A DNA stretch of 15,202 nt from Acidaminococcus hominis (GTDB lineage: Bacteria > Bacillota > Negativicutes > Acidaminococcales > Acidaminococcaceae), in the NCBI RefSeq assembly GCF_021044795.1, contig NZ_JAJNOP010000043.1. The stretch is one strand, 5' to 3'. Positions within the stretch are counted from its first letter, which is position 1. The number at the start of each line of letters is the position of its first letter. Positions 1 to 6,911 of the stretch are shown in pieces. The position numbers and the translations under genes are program-made. The notes below the pieces were generated by a model. It saw nothing but the letters and a program-made list of their open reading frames with translations, had not been told where the DNA came from and did no database searches.

Positions 1-22
1 AATGACGGCGCGTGCGTGACAT
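1..22 (-). CDS. start of a leftward gene, product unknown (partial)
   Basis: Only the first seven codons are visible on the minus strand (ATG at 22-20, reading MSRTRRH), running off the left edge. The start is supported by its control signals: AGGAG (minus strand, from 36-32) sits 9 nt before the ATG, and an extended -10 box TGG-TATACT (63-55) lies about 30 nt upstream. The codons are GC-rich (CGC, ACG, CGC, CGT), unlike the cas genes. The gene diverges from cas3 exactly where cas3 loses its expected front, so I infer that it belongs to an inserted element or a rearranged neighbour. Seven residues do not identify a family. Confidence 0.35.
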
Positions 23-1379
23 GATGATTATCTCCTTTTTCATTGATCGCCTCCAGTATACCACGAGATTCACATTAAGAAATAGTTTCGAAGTTGTCTT
101 AATTCATAGTTCCATTATAGACTATGATGATACTAATGAAGATATGCTGCAAAAACGTTTGGCAGCAGAAAATTGGGATGCTCCGATAATTGTGACTACT
201 AATGTACAATTCTTCGAATCTTTGTTTGCAAATAAAACTTCTCGTTGCCGCAAGCTTCACAATGTGGCAAACAGTGTCATAATTTATGATGAAGCCCAAA
301 TGCTTCCAACAAATTTTCTAAAGGCGGTTACTCAAGCAATGGAATGTTTGGCAAAAGACTTTCAATGTACTGAGGTTCTGTGCAGTGCTACCCAGCCGGC
401 TTTGGATGATTTCTTTGCAGAACGCCCTAAGGAAATCATGGACAATATCTCGGAAATGTACAAATTCTTTAAAAGAACAAAGTTCCAGGATGATGGTCTG
501 CAGACCTACGAAACTATTGGAGAACAAATCTCTCGTAGCAAGCAAGCCTTGTGTGTATGTCTGACAAAGGCCGAAGCTCAAAAGGTTTATGCTGCTGTAG
601 CTGATCAGGATAACTGCTGGTATTTATCTACAGATTTATGCCCAATTCATCGGCATAAAGTCATTGAAGAAATGAAAAGACGCCTTAAGGCTGGTGAAAC
701 CTGTCGAGTTGTTTCTACAAGCATTATTTCAGTAGGAGTGGATATTGATTTTCCGGTTGTATATATTGAAGAAACCGGAATTGATTCTCTCATTCAAGGT
801 GGTGGGCGCTGTAATCGGGAAGGAAAGCATCCTTTAGAAGAAAGTATTGTCCATATTTTCCAAACAGAGGAAAGTCAAAAAAGTCGATTTCTAAAACAAG
901 AACGACAGTGTACGCAATTGACTAAAGCTTTTATACCAGATGAAATATCTTCTCCTAATGCCATTGAATATTATTTTAAACATCTTTATCAGGCTAAGGA
1001 GGTTATCCTGGATGAAAAAAAGATTTTGGAGAAATCCAACAGACTGTCATTTGCGCAAATCGCCAAAGATTTTCATTTGATTGAGGATCACACCAAAACA
1101 GTGTTTATCCCTCTTGACGAAAACGCAGAAGTGATTGCAAATCAACTACGATTAGGTGTGCGCAATAGAGAATTGATGAGAAAGGCAGCAAAATACAGTG
1201 TTAACGTATATTCTGGTGCTTTTTTTCATACTAAAGGTTTATATGAACAATTGATTAATGATGGTTATGCAATTGAACTAGACGAAAATTTGGCGATACT
1301 GACAAATCTGGAAAAAGTCTATGATGAGAAAATGGGCTTTCATTACCATCATGAGGAGGGGATGGGAATATGTTGGTAA
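12..1379 (+). CDS. cas3: type I-C Cas3 helicase, 5'-truncated (no HD domain or Walker A)
   Basis: Cas3 is the ATP-driven 3'-5' helicase and HD nuclease that Cascade recruits to shred target DNA. The 455-residue frame carries the later superfamily 2 helicase motifs: the DEAQ box (residues 93-96, within SVIIYDEAQMLP), SATQP (125-129), the motif V region with GVDID (242-246), and motif VI QGGGRCNR (262-269), followed by a plausible Cas3 C-terminal region. Full type I-C Cas3 is roughly 750-800 residues, with an N-terminal HD domain and a GxGKT Walker A. Neither is present here. The frame has a TGA at 3-5, and the GTG at 12 is only the first possible start. Convincing Cas3 similarity begins near residue 27 (FEVVLIHSS). 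Without ATP-binding motif I this piece should not work alone. It is 31 bp from cas5c and heads the operon. Family assignment is secure; whether the gene is split, interrupted or rearranged cannot be seen here. Confidence 0.88.
   Translation: MRDMMIISFFIDRLQYTTRFTLRNSFEVVLIHSSIIDYDDTNEDMLQKRLAAENWDAPIIVTTNVQFFESLFANKTSRCRKLHNVANSVIIYDEAQMLPTNFLKAVTQAMECLAKDFQCTEVLCSATQPALDDFFAERPKEIMDNISEMYKFFKRTKFQDDGLQTYETIGEQISRSKQALCVCLTKAEAQKVYAAVADQDNCWYLSTDLCPIHRHKVIEEMKRRLKAGETCRVVSTSIISVGVDIDFPVVYIEETGIDSLIQGGGRCNREGKHPLEESIVHIFQTEESQKSRFLKQERQCTQLTKAFIPDEISSPNAIEYYFKHLYQAKEVILDEKKILEKSNRLSFAQIAKDFHLIEDHTKTVFIPLDENAEVIANQLRLGVRNRELMRKAAKYSVNVYSGAFFHTKGLYEQLINDGYAIELDENLAILTNLEKVYDEKMGFHYHHEEGMGICW
32..63 (-). 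promoter_or_regulatory. extended -10 promoter and Shine-Dalgarno for the leftward gene
   Basis: Read on the minus strand, TATACT (60-55) matches five of six bases of the sigma-A -10 box and is preceded by TGG, an extended -10 motif. No good -35 is seen. AGGAG follows at 36-32, within an A-rich AAAAAGGAG context, 9 nt ahead of the ATG at 22-20. This set of signals overlaps what should be cas3 coding sequence, which suggests that the bases left of about position 65 are not native cas3. Confidence 0.35.
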
Positions 1380-1410
1380 TGCTGCAATTTGAACAAAATG
1401 AGGTGATAGG

Positions 1411-2064
1411 ATGAATTATGGAGTGAAGATTGAATGCTGGGGGCCGTATGCCTGCTTTACCCGGCCGGAGATGAAGGCTGAGCGAGTTTCCTATGATGTA
1501 ATGACCCCGTCAGCAGCGCGCGGCTTGGTAGAGGCCATCTATTGGCATCCAGGATTGCGGTATGTGATTGATGAAATTGATGTACTCAATCCCATTAAAT
1601 TCACCAACATCCGCCGGAATGAACTTATGCATAAGTTAAGTGCAAGTTCAGTAAAGGCAAATGCTAAAAAAGGTAAACCTATTATGATTGTTACAAGGCA
1701 GGATATCATGCAGAGAGCCTCTACTGTTTTAAAAGATGTACGCTACTGCATCACTCTCCATTTTGAGATGACTGATAAGGCCGCTGCAGGTGATAATCCT
1801 GGGAAATTTCGCGAAATGCTTACCCGTCGGGCACGAAAGGGACAATGTTACCATCAACCTTACTTTGGAACCAGAGAATTTCCTGCTTGTTTCCGCTTGG
1901 TAGAGGATGAAGAAGTATTGATACCCTATCCGTATACCCAATCCCTAGGCTATATGCTGTATGATATGGACTATAGCAATCCAGAACAAATTACGCCAAT
2001 GTTTTTCAAGGCAGAATTAAAAGATGGCATCCTGGATTTGCGGAATTGTGAGGTGCATCAATGA
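1411..2064 (+). CDS. cas5c: type I-C Cas5c (Cas5d) crRNA endoribonuclease and Cascade subunit
   Basis: In type I-C there is no Cas6. Cas5c cuts the pre-crRNA at the 3' base of each repeat hairpin and stays bound to the 5' handle in Cascade. The 217-residue protein has the normal family length. It opens with a RAMP beta strand (YGVKIECWGPYACFTRPEMK, residues 3-22) and has SYDVMTPSAARGLVEAIYW (27-45). Tyr44 lies in the segment that holds the catalytic tyrosine of characterised Cas5d. Lys108 (VLKDVRY) and His117 are candidates for the other active-site residues, but I cannot align them with certainty. GAGGTGATAGG precedes the ATG as ribosome-binding site. The stop overlaps the cas8c start as ATGA, implying translational coupling. 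No frameshift or missing segment is apparent. Confidence 0.95.
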   Translation: MNYGVKIECWGPYACFTRPEMKAERVSYDVMTPSAARGLVEAIYWHPGLRYVIDEIDVLNPIKFTNIRRNELMHKLSASSVKANAKKGKPIMIVTRQDIMQRASTVLKDVRYCITLHFEMTDKAAAGDNPGKFREMLTRRARKGQCYHQPYFGTREFPACFRLVEDEEVLIPYPYTQSLGYMLYDMDYSNPEQITPMFFKAELKDGILDLRNCEVHQ

Positions 2065-3833
2065 TCTTACAAGCCCTGACAGATTATTACGATTCTTTGA
2101 TTAGGGATGGCCTTGTAGGTAAGCCTGGCTGGAGTAAATTGCCTATATCTTATCAAGTAGTATTGAATGAAGATGGTAAATTAATCCAGCTTCAATCAAT
2201 TTTGGCGGAAACAAGTGATGGTAAAAGCTTAAAAAAGTTTCTATTAGTACCTGAACCTGAACATAGATCAGGAACGCAAAAGAAAGCACATTTTTTATGC
2301 GATAATGCCGGATATTTATTGGGATATGAAAAAGGAAGTGTTCAATTAGAAAAATTTAACGCAGCTAAAGAATTGCATCATAAGATATTGGACCATTGTC
2401 AATCTACAGTTGCAAAAGCTATACTAAAATTTTTTGATTGCTGGAACCCATTAGAGGCTGAACAAAATTCTCTGATTAATGCAGAACCGGATGCCATAAA
2501 TAATGGCGGAAATTTAATCTTTATTGTTAATCAGGATAGTCCACTTAAAGATAAAGAAATTTGTAGAGCGTGGGATTCCTTTAAAGCAAATTCTATTGGT
2601 GATTTCACTAGAGGCCAATGTTTAGTAACAGGAAGAAAAAATGTTCCTATAGCGCGTATTCACCCTAATATCAAAGGAGTGAGGGGGGCCCAGACTAGCG
2701 GAGCCGCTATTGTATCTTTTAATACAAATGCTCTTGAATCCTATGGTCATGATGGGGAACAGGGCAATAATGCTCCTGTAGGAGAATATGCAGCATTTGC
2801 TTATTCCGCAGCTTTGAATTATCTAATCCGAGAAAGAAAATGCAGCCTTGTGGGTGGTGATACCGTGGTGTATTGGTCAGCTGATGCCAACCCATTGTAT
2901 CAAGATGGCTTTTCTGAGTGTATGGGTAATGATGCAGGAATTTCGGAAGCTGACTTAGCTGCAATGATTGAAAAAATTTCTAAGGGACAGCAAGCTGATA
3001 TTTCTGGCGTAACATTGTCACCTGATGAACCGTTTTATGTATTGGGATTGGCCCCTAATGCAGCACGTCTTTCCATCCGATTCTTTTATCGCAATACCTT
3101 TGGAGCAACAATTGCCCACATTGCAGAGCATCACCAGCGTATGAAAATTGTACGCCCGAGCTGGGAAAAGCAAGAACAAATTCCTTTGTGGAGATTGCTC
3201 AAGGCTACAGTTAATCCACATTCTAAGGATCCTGCATCATCCCCCTTGCTGGCAGGCAGTTTGCTGCGGAGTATTCTGCAGGGACAGCCCTATCCAGAAG
3301 CTATGTATCAGAATATCTTGTTGAGAGTTTTCTCTGACCAGGATGAAAGAGGAGATAATGGGACGACTACTGTCAACAAAATTACTTATGTCAAAGCCGC
3401 TTTTATTAAAGCGTACTTATTAAAAAATCATTTTGAAAGATGGGGTGAAGATTTAACTATGGCAGTCAATGAAGATTGTAAGGCGTTGCCCTATGTATTG
3501 GGGCGTTTGTTCTCAGTTCTTGAGGCACTGCAGGAAGCCGCTAATCCTGGCATTAACGCCACCATTAAGGATCGGTATTTCAATGCAGCCTGTGCAACAC
3601 CGGGGTCTGTTTTTCCGACACTTATGAAGTTGGCTAATGCACATCTGGCAAAGTTGGAAAAAAGACAACAAGTTTACTATTCCAAAAAGCTGCAAGCGCT
3701 GGCCGATGAAATTGTGATGCCGAATCAAGGAAAGCCTATTCCCAGTCGGTTGAATCAAGAAGAACAAGGGGTATTTATTTTAGGGTATTATCAGGAAACC
3801 CAAAAACGGTTTACGAAAAAGGAGGAAAAATGA
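2061..3833 (+). CDS. cas8c: type I-C Cas8c (Csd1) large Cascade subunit
   Basis: Cas8c is the large subunit that recognises the PAM and helps open the target duplex. At 590 residues it matches the Csd1 family. Recognisable blocks are the N-terminal MILQALTDYYDSLI (1-14), CLVTGRKNVPIARIHPNIKG in the first half, then GAQTSGAAIVSFNTNALESYG and the NNAPVGEYAAFAYSAALNYL segment. The C-terminal part (about residue 460 onward) is the helical Cas11-like region. It starts inside the cas5c stop (ATGA at 2061-2064) and ends overlapping the cas7c start, so it is embedded in a coupled operon. The C-terminus is lysine-rich (KRFTKKEEK). An in-frame internal ATG at 3459 probably yields a separate small subunit (see the cas11c entry). 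Confidence 0.95.
   Translation: MILQALTDYYDSLIRDGLVGKPGWSKLPISYQVVLNEDGKLIQLQSILAETSDGKSLKKFLLVPEPEHRSGTQKKAHFLCDNAGYLLGYEKGSVQLEKFNAAKELHHKILDHCQSTVAKAILKFFDCWNPLEAEQNSLINAEPDAINNGGNLIFIVNQDSPLKDKEICRAWDSFKANSIGDFTRGQCLVTGRKNVPIARIHPNIKGVRGAQTSGAAIVSFNTNALESYGHDGEQGNNAPVGEYAAFAYSAALNYLIRERKCSLVGGDTVVYWSADANPLYQDGFSECMGNDAGISEADLAAMIEKISKGQQADISGVTLSPDEPFYVLGLAPNAARLSIRFFYRNTFGATIAHIAEHHQRMKIVRPSWEKQEQIPLWRLLKATVNPHSKDPASSPLLAGSLLRSILQGQPYPEAMYQNILLRVFSDQDERGDNGTTTVNKITYVKAAFIKAYLLKNHFERWGEDLTMAVNEDCKALPYVLGRLFSVLEALQEAANPGINATIKDRYFNAACATPGSVFPTLMKLANAHLAKLEKRQQVYYSKKLQALADEIVMPNQGKPIPSRLNQEEQGVFILGYYQETQKRFTKKEEK
3459..3833 (+). CDS. cas11c: probable internally initiated Cas11c small subunit (nested in cas8c)
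   Basis: Work on type I-C systems showed that a small Cascade subunit, Cas11c, is made from an internal start near the 3' end of cas8c. Here the ATG at 3459 is in frame with cas8c (Met467) and would give 124 residues, beginning MAVNEDCKALPYVLGRLF and ending at the cas8c stop. A GGGGTG stretch at 3442-3447 lies 11 nt upstream; it is a usable but widely spaced ribosome-binding site. The product is predicted to be helical (LGRLFSVLEALQEAA, MKLANAHLAKLEKRQQVYYSKKLQALADEI), as expected for Cas11. The position and length fit what I recall for Cas11c. The exact start codon is inferred and not proven. Confidence 0.55.
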   Translation: MAVNEDCKALPYVLGRLFSVLEALQEAANPGINATIKDRYFNAACATPGSVFPTLMKLANAHLAKLEKRQQVYYSKKLQALADEIVMPNQGKPIPSRLNQEEQGVFILGYYQETQKRFTKKEEK

Positions 3834-4738
3834 TGAGCGAAGCAATTCAAAACAGATACGATTTTGTGGTGCTGTATGATGTGGAGAACGGAAATCCTAA
3901 TGGGGACCCTGATGCAGGGAATATGCCCCGGGTAGATCCGGAAACGGGCTTGGGTCTGGTAACGGACGTCTGCATTAAACGGAAAATCCGCAACTATGTA
4001 GAAGATGCCAAGGCAGATGAAAAAGGCTATAAGATTTATATTAAAGAGTCTGTTCCGTTGGAATCCAGTGATAAAACGGCGTTGGAGTATTTGAATGTAA
4101 ACGATATTAAAGATATAAAGAAAAAAGACCCCGATGCCGATAAAAAAATTAAAGATTTCATGTGCCAAAACTTCTATGACGTGCGGACCTTTGGCGCAGT
4201 TATGACCACCTTCGTAAAAGGAGCACTGAATTGTGGCCAGGTGAGAGGACCGGTGCAACTGGGATTTTCCCGGAGCATTGACCCCATTACACCGCAAGAA
4301 ATTACCATTACGCGGGTAGCCATCACTACTGAGAAAGATGCAGCTAATAAAAAAACTGAGATGGGACGGAAATATATCGTGCCTTATGGCTTGTATCGGA
4401 TGGAAGGCTATGTTTCTGCCAACCTGGCACAAAAATCTACTGGCTTTTCTGAAGATGACTTAAAGCTGCTTTGGGAAGCATTGGTAAATATGTTTGAAAA
4501 TGACCATTCTGCCGCTAGAGGCAATATGGCAGTAAGAAAGCTGTATGTGTTTAAGCATGATTCTGTTTTGGGCAATACGCAATCTTATAAACTGTTTAAC
4601 CGTGTGCAGGTAGAAAAGAAGGATGCCCAGAAAGTTGCACGCTCGTTTGAAGATTATGCTGTAACAGTAGATACAGCAAATTGGCCGACCGGGGTTCACT
4701 GCACGGAGATGGTTGAACAGGAAAAAGTAGAAGAATAA
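3833..4738 (+). CDS. cas7c: type I-C Cas7c (Csd2) Cascade backbone subunit
   Basis: Cas7c polymerises along the crRNA spacer to form the Cascade backbone that displays the guide. The family hallmark is at the N-terminus: YDFVVLYDVENGNPNGDPDA, then PETGLGLVTDVCIKRKIRN. The central FGAVMTTFVKG...GQVRGPVQLGFSRSIDPI and ITRVAITTE...GRKYIVPYGLYRMEGYV segments are also typical. With the start at 3833 the protein has 301 residues, the normal size. Two in-frame ATGs are possible, 3830 (overlapping the cas8c TGA) and 3833. GGAGG at 3821-3825 is 4 nt from the first and 7 nt from the second, so I prefer 3833. The gap to cas4 is 40 bp, the largest inside the operon after the gene itself. Confidence 0.95.
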   Translation: MSEAIQNRYDFVVLYDVENGNPNGDPDAGNMPRVDPETGLGLVTDVCIKRKIRNYVEDAKADEKGYKIYIKESVPLESSDKTALEYLNVNDIKDIKKKDPDADKKIKDFMCQNFYDVRTFGAVMTTFVKGALNCGQVRGPVQLGFSRSIDPITPQEITITRVAITTEKDAANKKTEMGRKYIVPYGLYRMEGYVSANLAQKSTGFSEDDLKLLWEALVNMFENDHSAARGNMAVRKLYVFKHDSVLGNTQSYKLFNRVQVEKKDAQKVARSFEDYAVTVDTANWPTGVHCTEMVEQEKVEE

Positions 4739-4778
4739 ACCGGTGCATTGCCATACATAATGAAAAATAAAGGGAAAA

Positions 4779-5453
4779 ATGGCATATAAAGAAGATGAAT
4801 ATCTCTTACTGTCAGGAATTCAGCACTTTGCATTTTGTAGGCGACAATGGGCACTCATTCATATTGGGCAGGTTTGGGCTGAGAACCGTCTGACTGCTGA
4901 AGGAGAATTGGTGCACAAGAATGCTCATAAAAATGACTATGTTGAGAAAAGGGCTGGAATCATGACAGTGAGAGCCCTGAAAATTGCATCACCTCAGTTA
5001 GGAATTTCAGGACAATGTGATGTGGTAGAGTTTCTGCCTACGGAACAAGAAGAAATTGGAATCCATTTGCCCAAGCATCGCGGTCTTTGGCAGGTGAATC
5101 CAGTTGAGTATAAACGGGGCAAAGACAAAGATGATGGCAGCGATATGCTGCAGCTGTGCTGTGAGGTTCTTTGCTTGGAAGAAATGCTGGCCTGCCATAT
5201 TGATGCAGCAGATCTCTTCTATCATGAGTTAATGCGCCGTAGGCGTATAGAAATTACAGATACCTTGAGGCTTGCCGCAAAAAATACTCTGTTAGAAATG
5301 CATGGTTATTTTTCCCGGGGGATTATTCCTAAAGTGAAACCTAGCAAAAGATGTAGCAGCTGTTCTTTAAAAGATTACTGTCTTCCCTCATTGCTTAAAC
5401 GCAGTAATGTGGCAGAATATTATCAGGATATGCTGGGGGATGGTAAAAAATGA
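4779..5453 (+). CDS. cas4: Cas4 Fe-S exonuclease, PAM selection in spacer acquisition
   Basis: Cas4 trims prespacers and checks the PAM together with Cas1-Cas2. The 224-residue protein has the four cysteines expected to hold a 4Fe-4S cluster: Cys20 in FCRRQW, and Cys192, Cys195 and Cys201 in CSSCSLKDYC. RecB-like nuclease residues are also visible: His46 (GELVHKNAH), Asp81 (GQCDVVEF), and Glu110 with Lys112 (VEYKRG). All key residues are present, so the enzyme looks intact. The ribosome-binding site before the ATG is modest (AAGGGA). The TGA overlaps the cas1 ATG as ATGA, coupling the two acquisition proteins that work in one complex. Confidence 0.95.
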   Translation: MAYKEDEYLLLSGIQHFAFCRRQWALIHIGQVWAENRLTAEGELVHKNAHKNDYVEKRAGIMTVRALKIASPQLGISGQCDVVEFLPTEQEEIGIHLPKHRGLWQVNPVEYKRGKDKDDGSDMLQLCCEVLCLEEMLACHIDAADLFYHELMRRRRIEITDTLRLAAKNTLLEMHGYFSRGIIPKVKPSKRCSSCSLKDYCLPSLLKRSNVAEYYQDMLGDGKK

Positions 5454-6478
5454 GAAAGTTGCTAAACACATTGTTCGTAATGTCAGAAGATGCATATTTG
5501 TCCTTGGAAGACGCAAATATAGTTCTTTGGAAAAATCAAGAAAGGGCAGCACAGCTGCCCCTTCTCAATTTAGAAAACATTCTCTATTTTGGGTATAGAG
5601 GCGCTTCTCCTGCATTATTGGGCGAATGTGCCAAACGGAATATAGGGTTTTGTTTTTTAAAACCAAATGGGCGTTTTTTAGCCAGGGTATGTGGAGCAAG
5701 CCACGGGAATGTATTGCTAAGAAAAGCACAATATCGATTGTCGGAGCAGGAGCCCTTTTGCTGTACATTGTCCAAATATATGATTACCGGTAAGATTTAT
5801 AATGCACGCTCTACTCTTATGAGATACACTCGCGATCACCCCATGCGTATTGATTTGCCCAAATTTGAAGAAGTAATTGCCAATCTGAAGAGTTCTCTCC
5901 GGGGAGTACAGACTGTTAATTCTACGGAAGAATTGCGTGGAGTGGAGGGCAATGCAGCTCATTTATATTTCTCTATTTTTGATGATATGATTCTAACAGA
6001 CAAAAAACATTTTTTTTTAAAAGAGAGAAATAAAAGACCGCCTTTAGATCGCATGAATGCTCTGTTGTCATTTGTTTACACACTTTTAGCGCATGATTGT
6101 GCTTCAGCGTTAGAGTCTGTAGGGTTAGATTCTTACGTTGGTTTTATGCATCGAGATCGTCCTGGTCGTGAATCATTGGCCTTAGATCTTATGGAAGAAC
6201 TTCGAAGCGTCTGTGGGGATCGATTTGTGCTAAATTTAGTAAATAACCGAATCGTTGCCGCCAAAGATTTTGATTTGACAGAATCAGGAGCGGTATTGTT
6301 AAATGACAAAGGGAGAAAAACTGTTTTAGAACATTGGCAGGAACGAAAACGGGATGAAATAGAACATCCTTTTCTGAAGGAAAAAATTCCCTGGGGATTG
6401 GTACCCTATACCCAAGCTCTATTACTGGCTAAGTATATTCGTCAGGATCTAGATGGATATCCTGCATTCTTGCATTAA
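5450..6478 (+). CDS. cas1: Cas1 integrase (type I-C)
   Basis: Cas1 joins prespacer 3' ends to the leader-repeat junction and the far end of the first repeat. The 342-residue protein matches Cas1 of subtype I-C, beginning MRKLLNTLFVMSEDAYLSLE. The metal-binding residues are present: Glu166 in ELRGVEGNAAHLYF, His234 in VGFMHRDRPGR, and Asp246/Glu249 in SLALDLMEELR. The N-terminal beta-rich dimerisation domain (about residues 1-95) and the helical catalytic domain both appear complete. The ATG lies inside the cas4 stop. The cas2 frame follows directly. Nothing suggests inactivation, which agrees with the size of the array. Confidence 0.96.
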   Translation: MRKLLNTLFVMSEDAYLSLEDANIVLWKNQERAAQLPLLNLENILYFGYRGASPALLGECAKRNIGFCFLKPNGRFLARVCGASHGNVLLRKAQYRLSEQEPFCCTLSKYMITGKIYNARSTLMRYTRDHPMRIDLPKFEEVIANLKSSLRGVQTVNSTEELRGVEGNAAHLYFSIFDDMILTDKKHFFLKERNKRPPLDRMNALLSFVYTLLAHDCASALESVGLDSYVGFMHRDRPGRESLALDLMEELRSVCGDRFVLNLVNNRIVAAKDFDLTESGAVLLNDKGRKTVLEHWQERKRDEIEHPFLKEKIPWGLVPYTQALLLAKYIRQDLDGYPAFLH

Positions 6479-6499
6479 GAGATGAGAGGTGAGGTCAGA

Positions 6500-6790
6500 G
6501 TGCGGATTGTAGTAACTTATGATGTGAATACGGAAACTGCCGCTGGCCGAAAACGTCTAAGACAGGTTGCCAAATGCTGCGTAGCACATGGACAGCGTGT
6601 TCAAAACTCAGTCTTTGAGTGTTCATTGGATGAAGCACAGTTTGTGGCATTGCGGGGGCAACTTGAAAGCATTATAGATCTAAACAAGGATAGTTTACGG
6701 TTTTACAATTTGGGAAAAGTTAAGCCAGGTAAAATTATCCATGTTGGAATTAAGACTGGATATAATCCAGATGGAAACTTAATCCTGTAA
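6500..6790 (+). CDS. cas2: Cas2, structural partner of Cas1
   Basis: Cas2 dimers bridge two Cas1 dimers during spacer integration. The family core RIVVTYDVNTE is at the N-terminus, with Asp8 at the conserved metal-site position when the protein starts at the GTG at 6500. KRLRQVAKCC, GQRVQNSVFEC and the C-terminal RFYNLGKV are typical of subtype I-C Cas2. I choose GTG 6500 over the in-frame ATG at 6482 because GAGGTGAGG (6486-6494) gives a strong ribosome-binding site 5 nt before it, and because it yields the usual 96-residue protein with the beta strand at the very start. The ATG would add six charged residues (MRGEVR). This is the last gene before the leader. Confidence 0.93.
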   Translation: MRIVVTYDVNTETAAGRKRLRQVAKCCVAHGQRVQNSVFECSLDEAQFVALRGQLESIIDLNKDSLRFYNLGKVKPGKIIHVGIKTGYNPDGNLIL

Positions 6791-6845
6791 TGCGAACTAC
6801 AAGCTCCTATAAATTTTAATAACGATTTTGCGTGCTCCAGAGGAC

Positions 6846-6874
6846 TTGCTTTATGAGGTTCGCAAAATTATATG
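6846..6874 (+). promoter_or_regulatory. candidate array promoter in the leader
   Basis: TTGCTT (6846-6851) and TATATG (6869-6874) are separated by 17 nt, each matching four of six sigma-A consensus bases. Transcription would begin near 6881, about 30 nt before the first repeat. The right arm of the leader inverted repeat (6858-6864) lies in the spacer of this promoter, so a protein bound there could affect transcription. This is a weak-to-moderate prediction. Confidence 0.35.
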
Positions 6875-6875
6875 T

Positions 6876-6908
6876 TGAATCCCGCATGGATTCAGTGTTT
6901 TTTGTTTG
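6876..6908 (+). terminator. terminator-like hairpin in the leader
   Basis: TGAATCC (6876-6882) and GGATTCA (6888-6894) form a perfect 7-bp stem around the loop CGCAT, followed by GTG and six T residues and then another T-rich run. This has the form of an intrinsic terminator and could stop read-through from the cas operon. If the array transcript starts near 6881, most of the left arm is missing from it, so the array would escape termination. The loop resembles the GCAT loop of the repeats. Confidence 0.4.
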
Positions 6909-6911
6909 ACT

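Larger units (their letters stand above)
6791..6911 (+). promoter_or_regulatory. CRISPR leader
   Basis: This is the 121-bp AT-rich gap between the cas2 stop and the first repeat. It begins with TGCGAAC (6791-6797), which is mirrored by GTTCGCA at 6858-6864, a perfect 7-bp inverted repeat. I recall similar GCGAAC/GTTCGC arms in other type I-C leaders, where they may guide integration or protein binding. The leader assignment rests on position next to cas2, on the perfect repeats at this side, and on the degenerate repeat at the opposite end of the array. Confidence 0.8.

Noticed and set aside
3791..4432. 213-residue minus-strand frame under cas7c
   Set aside because: It is a shadow of cas7c, a clear family member on the + strand, and its sequence has no recognisable domain.
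5407..5598. 63-residue + frame across the cas4-cas1 junction
   Set aside because: It overlaps two conserved genes in another frame and encodes no known motif.
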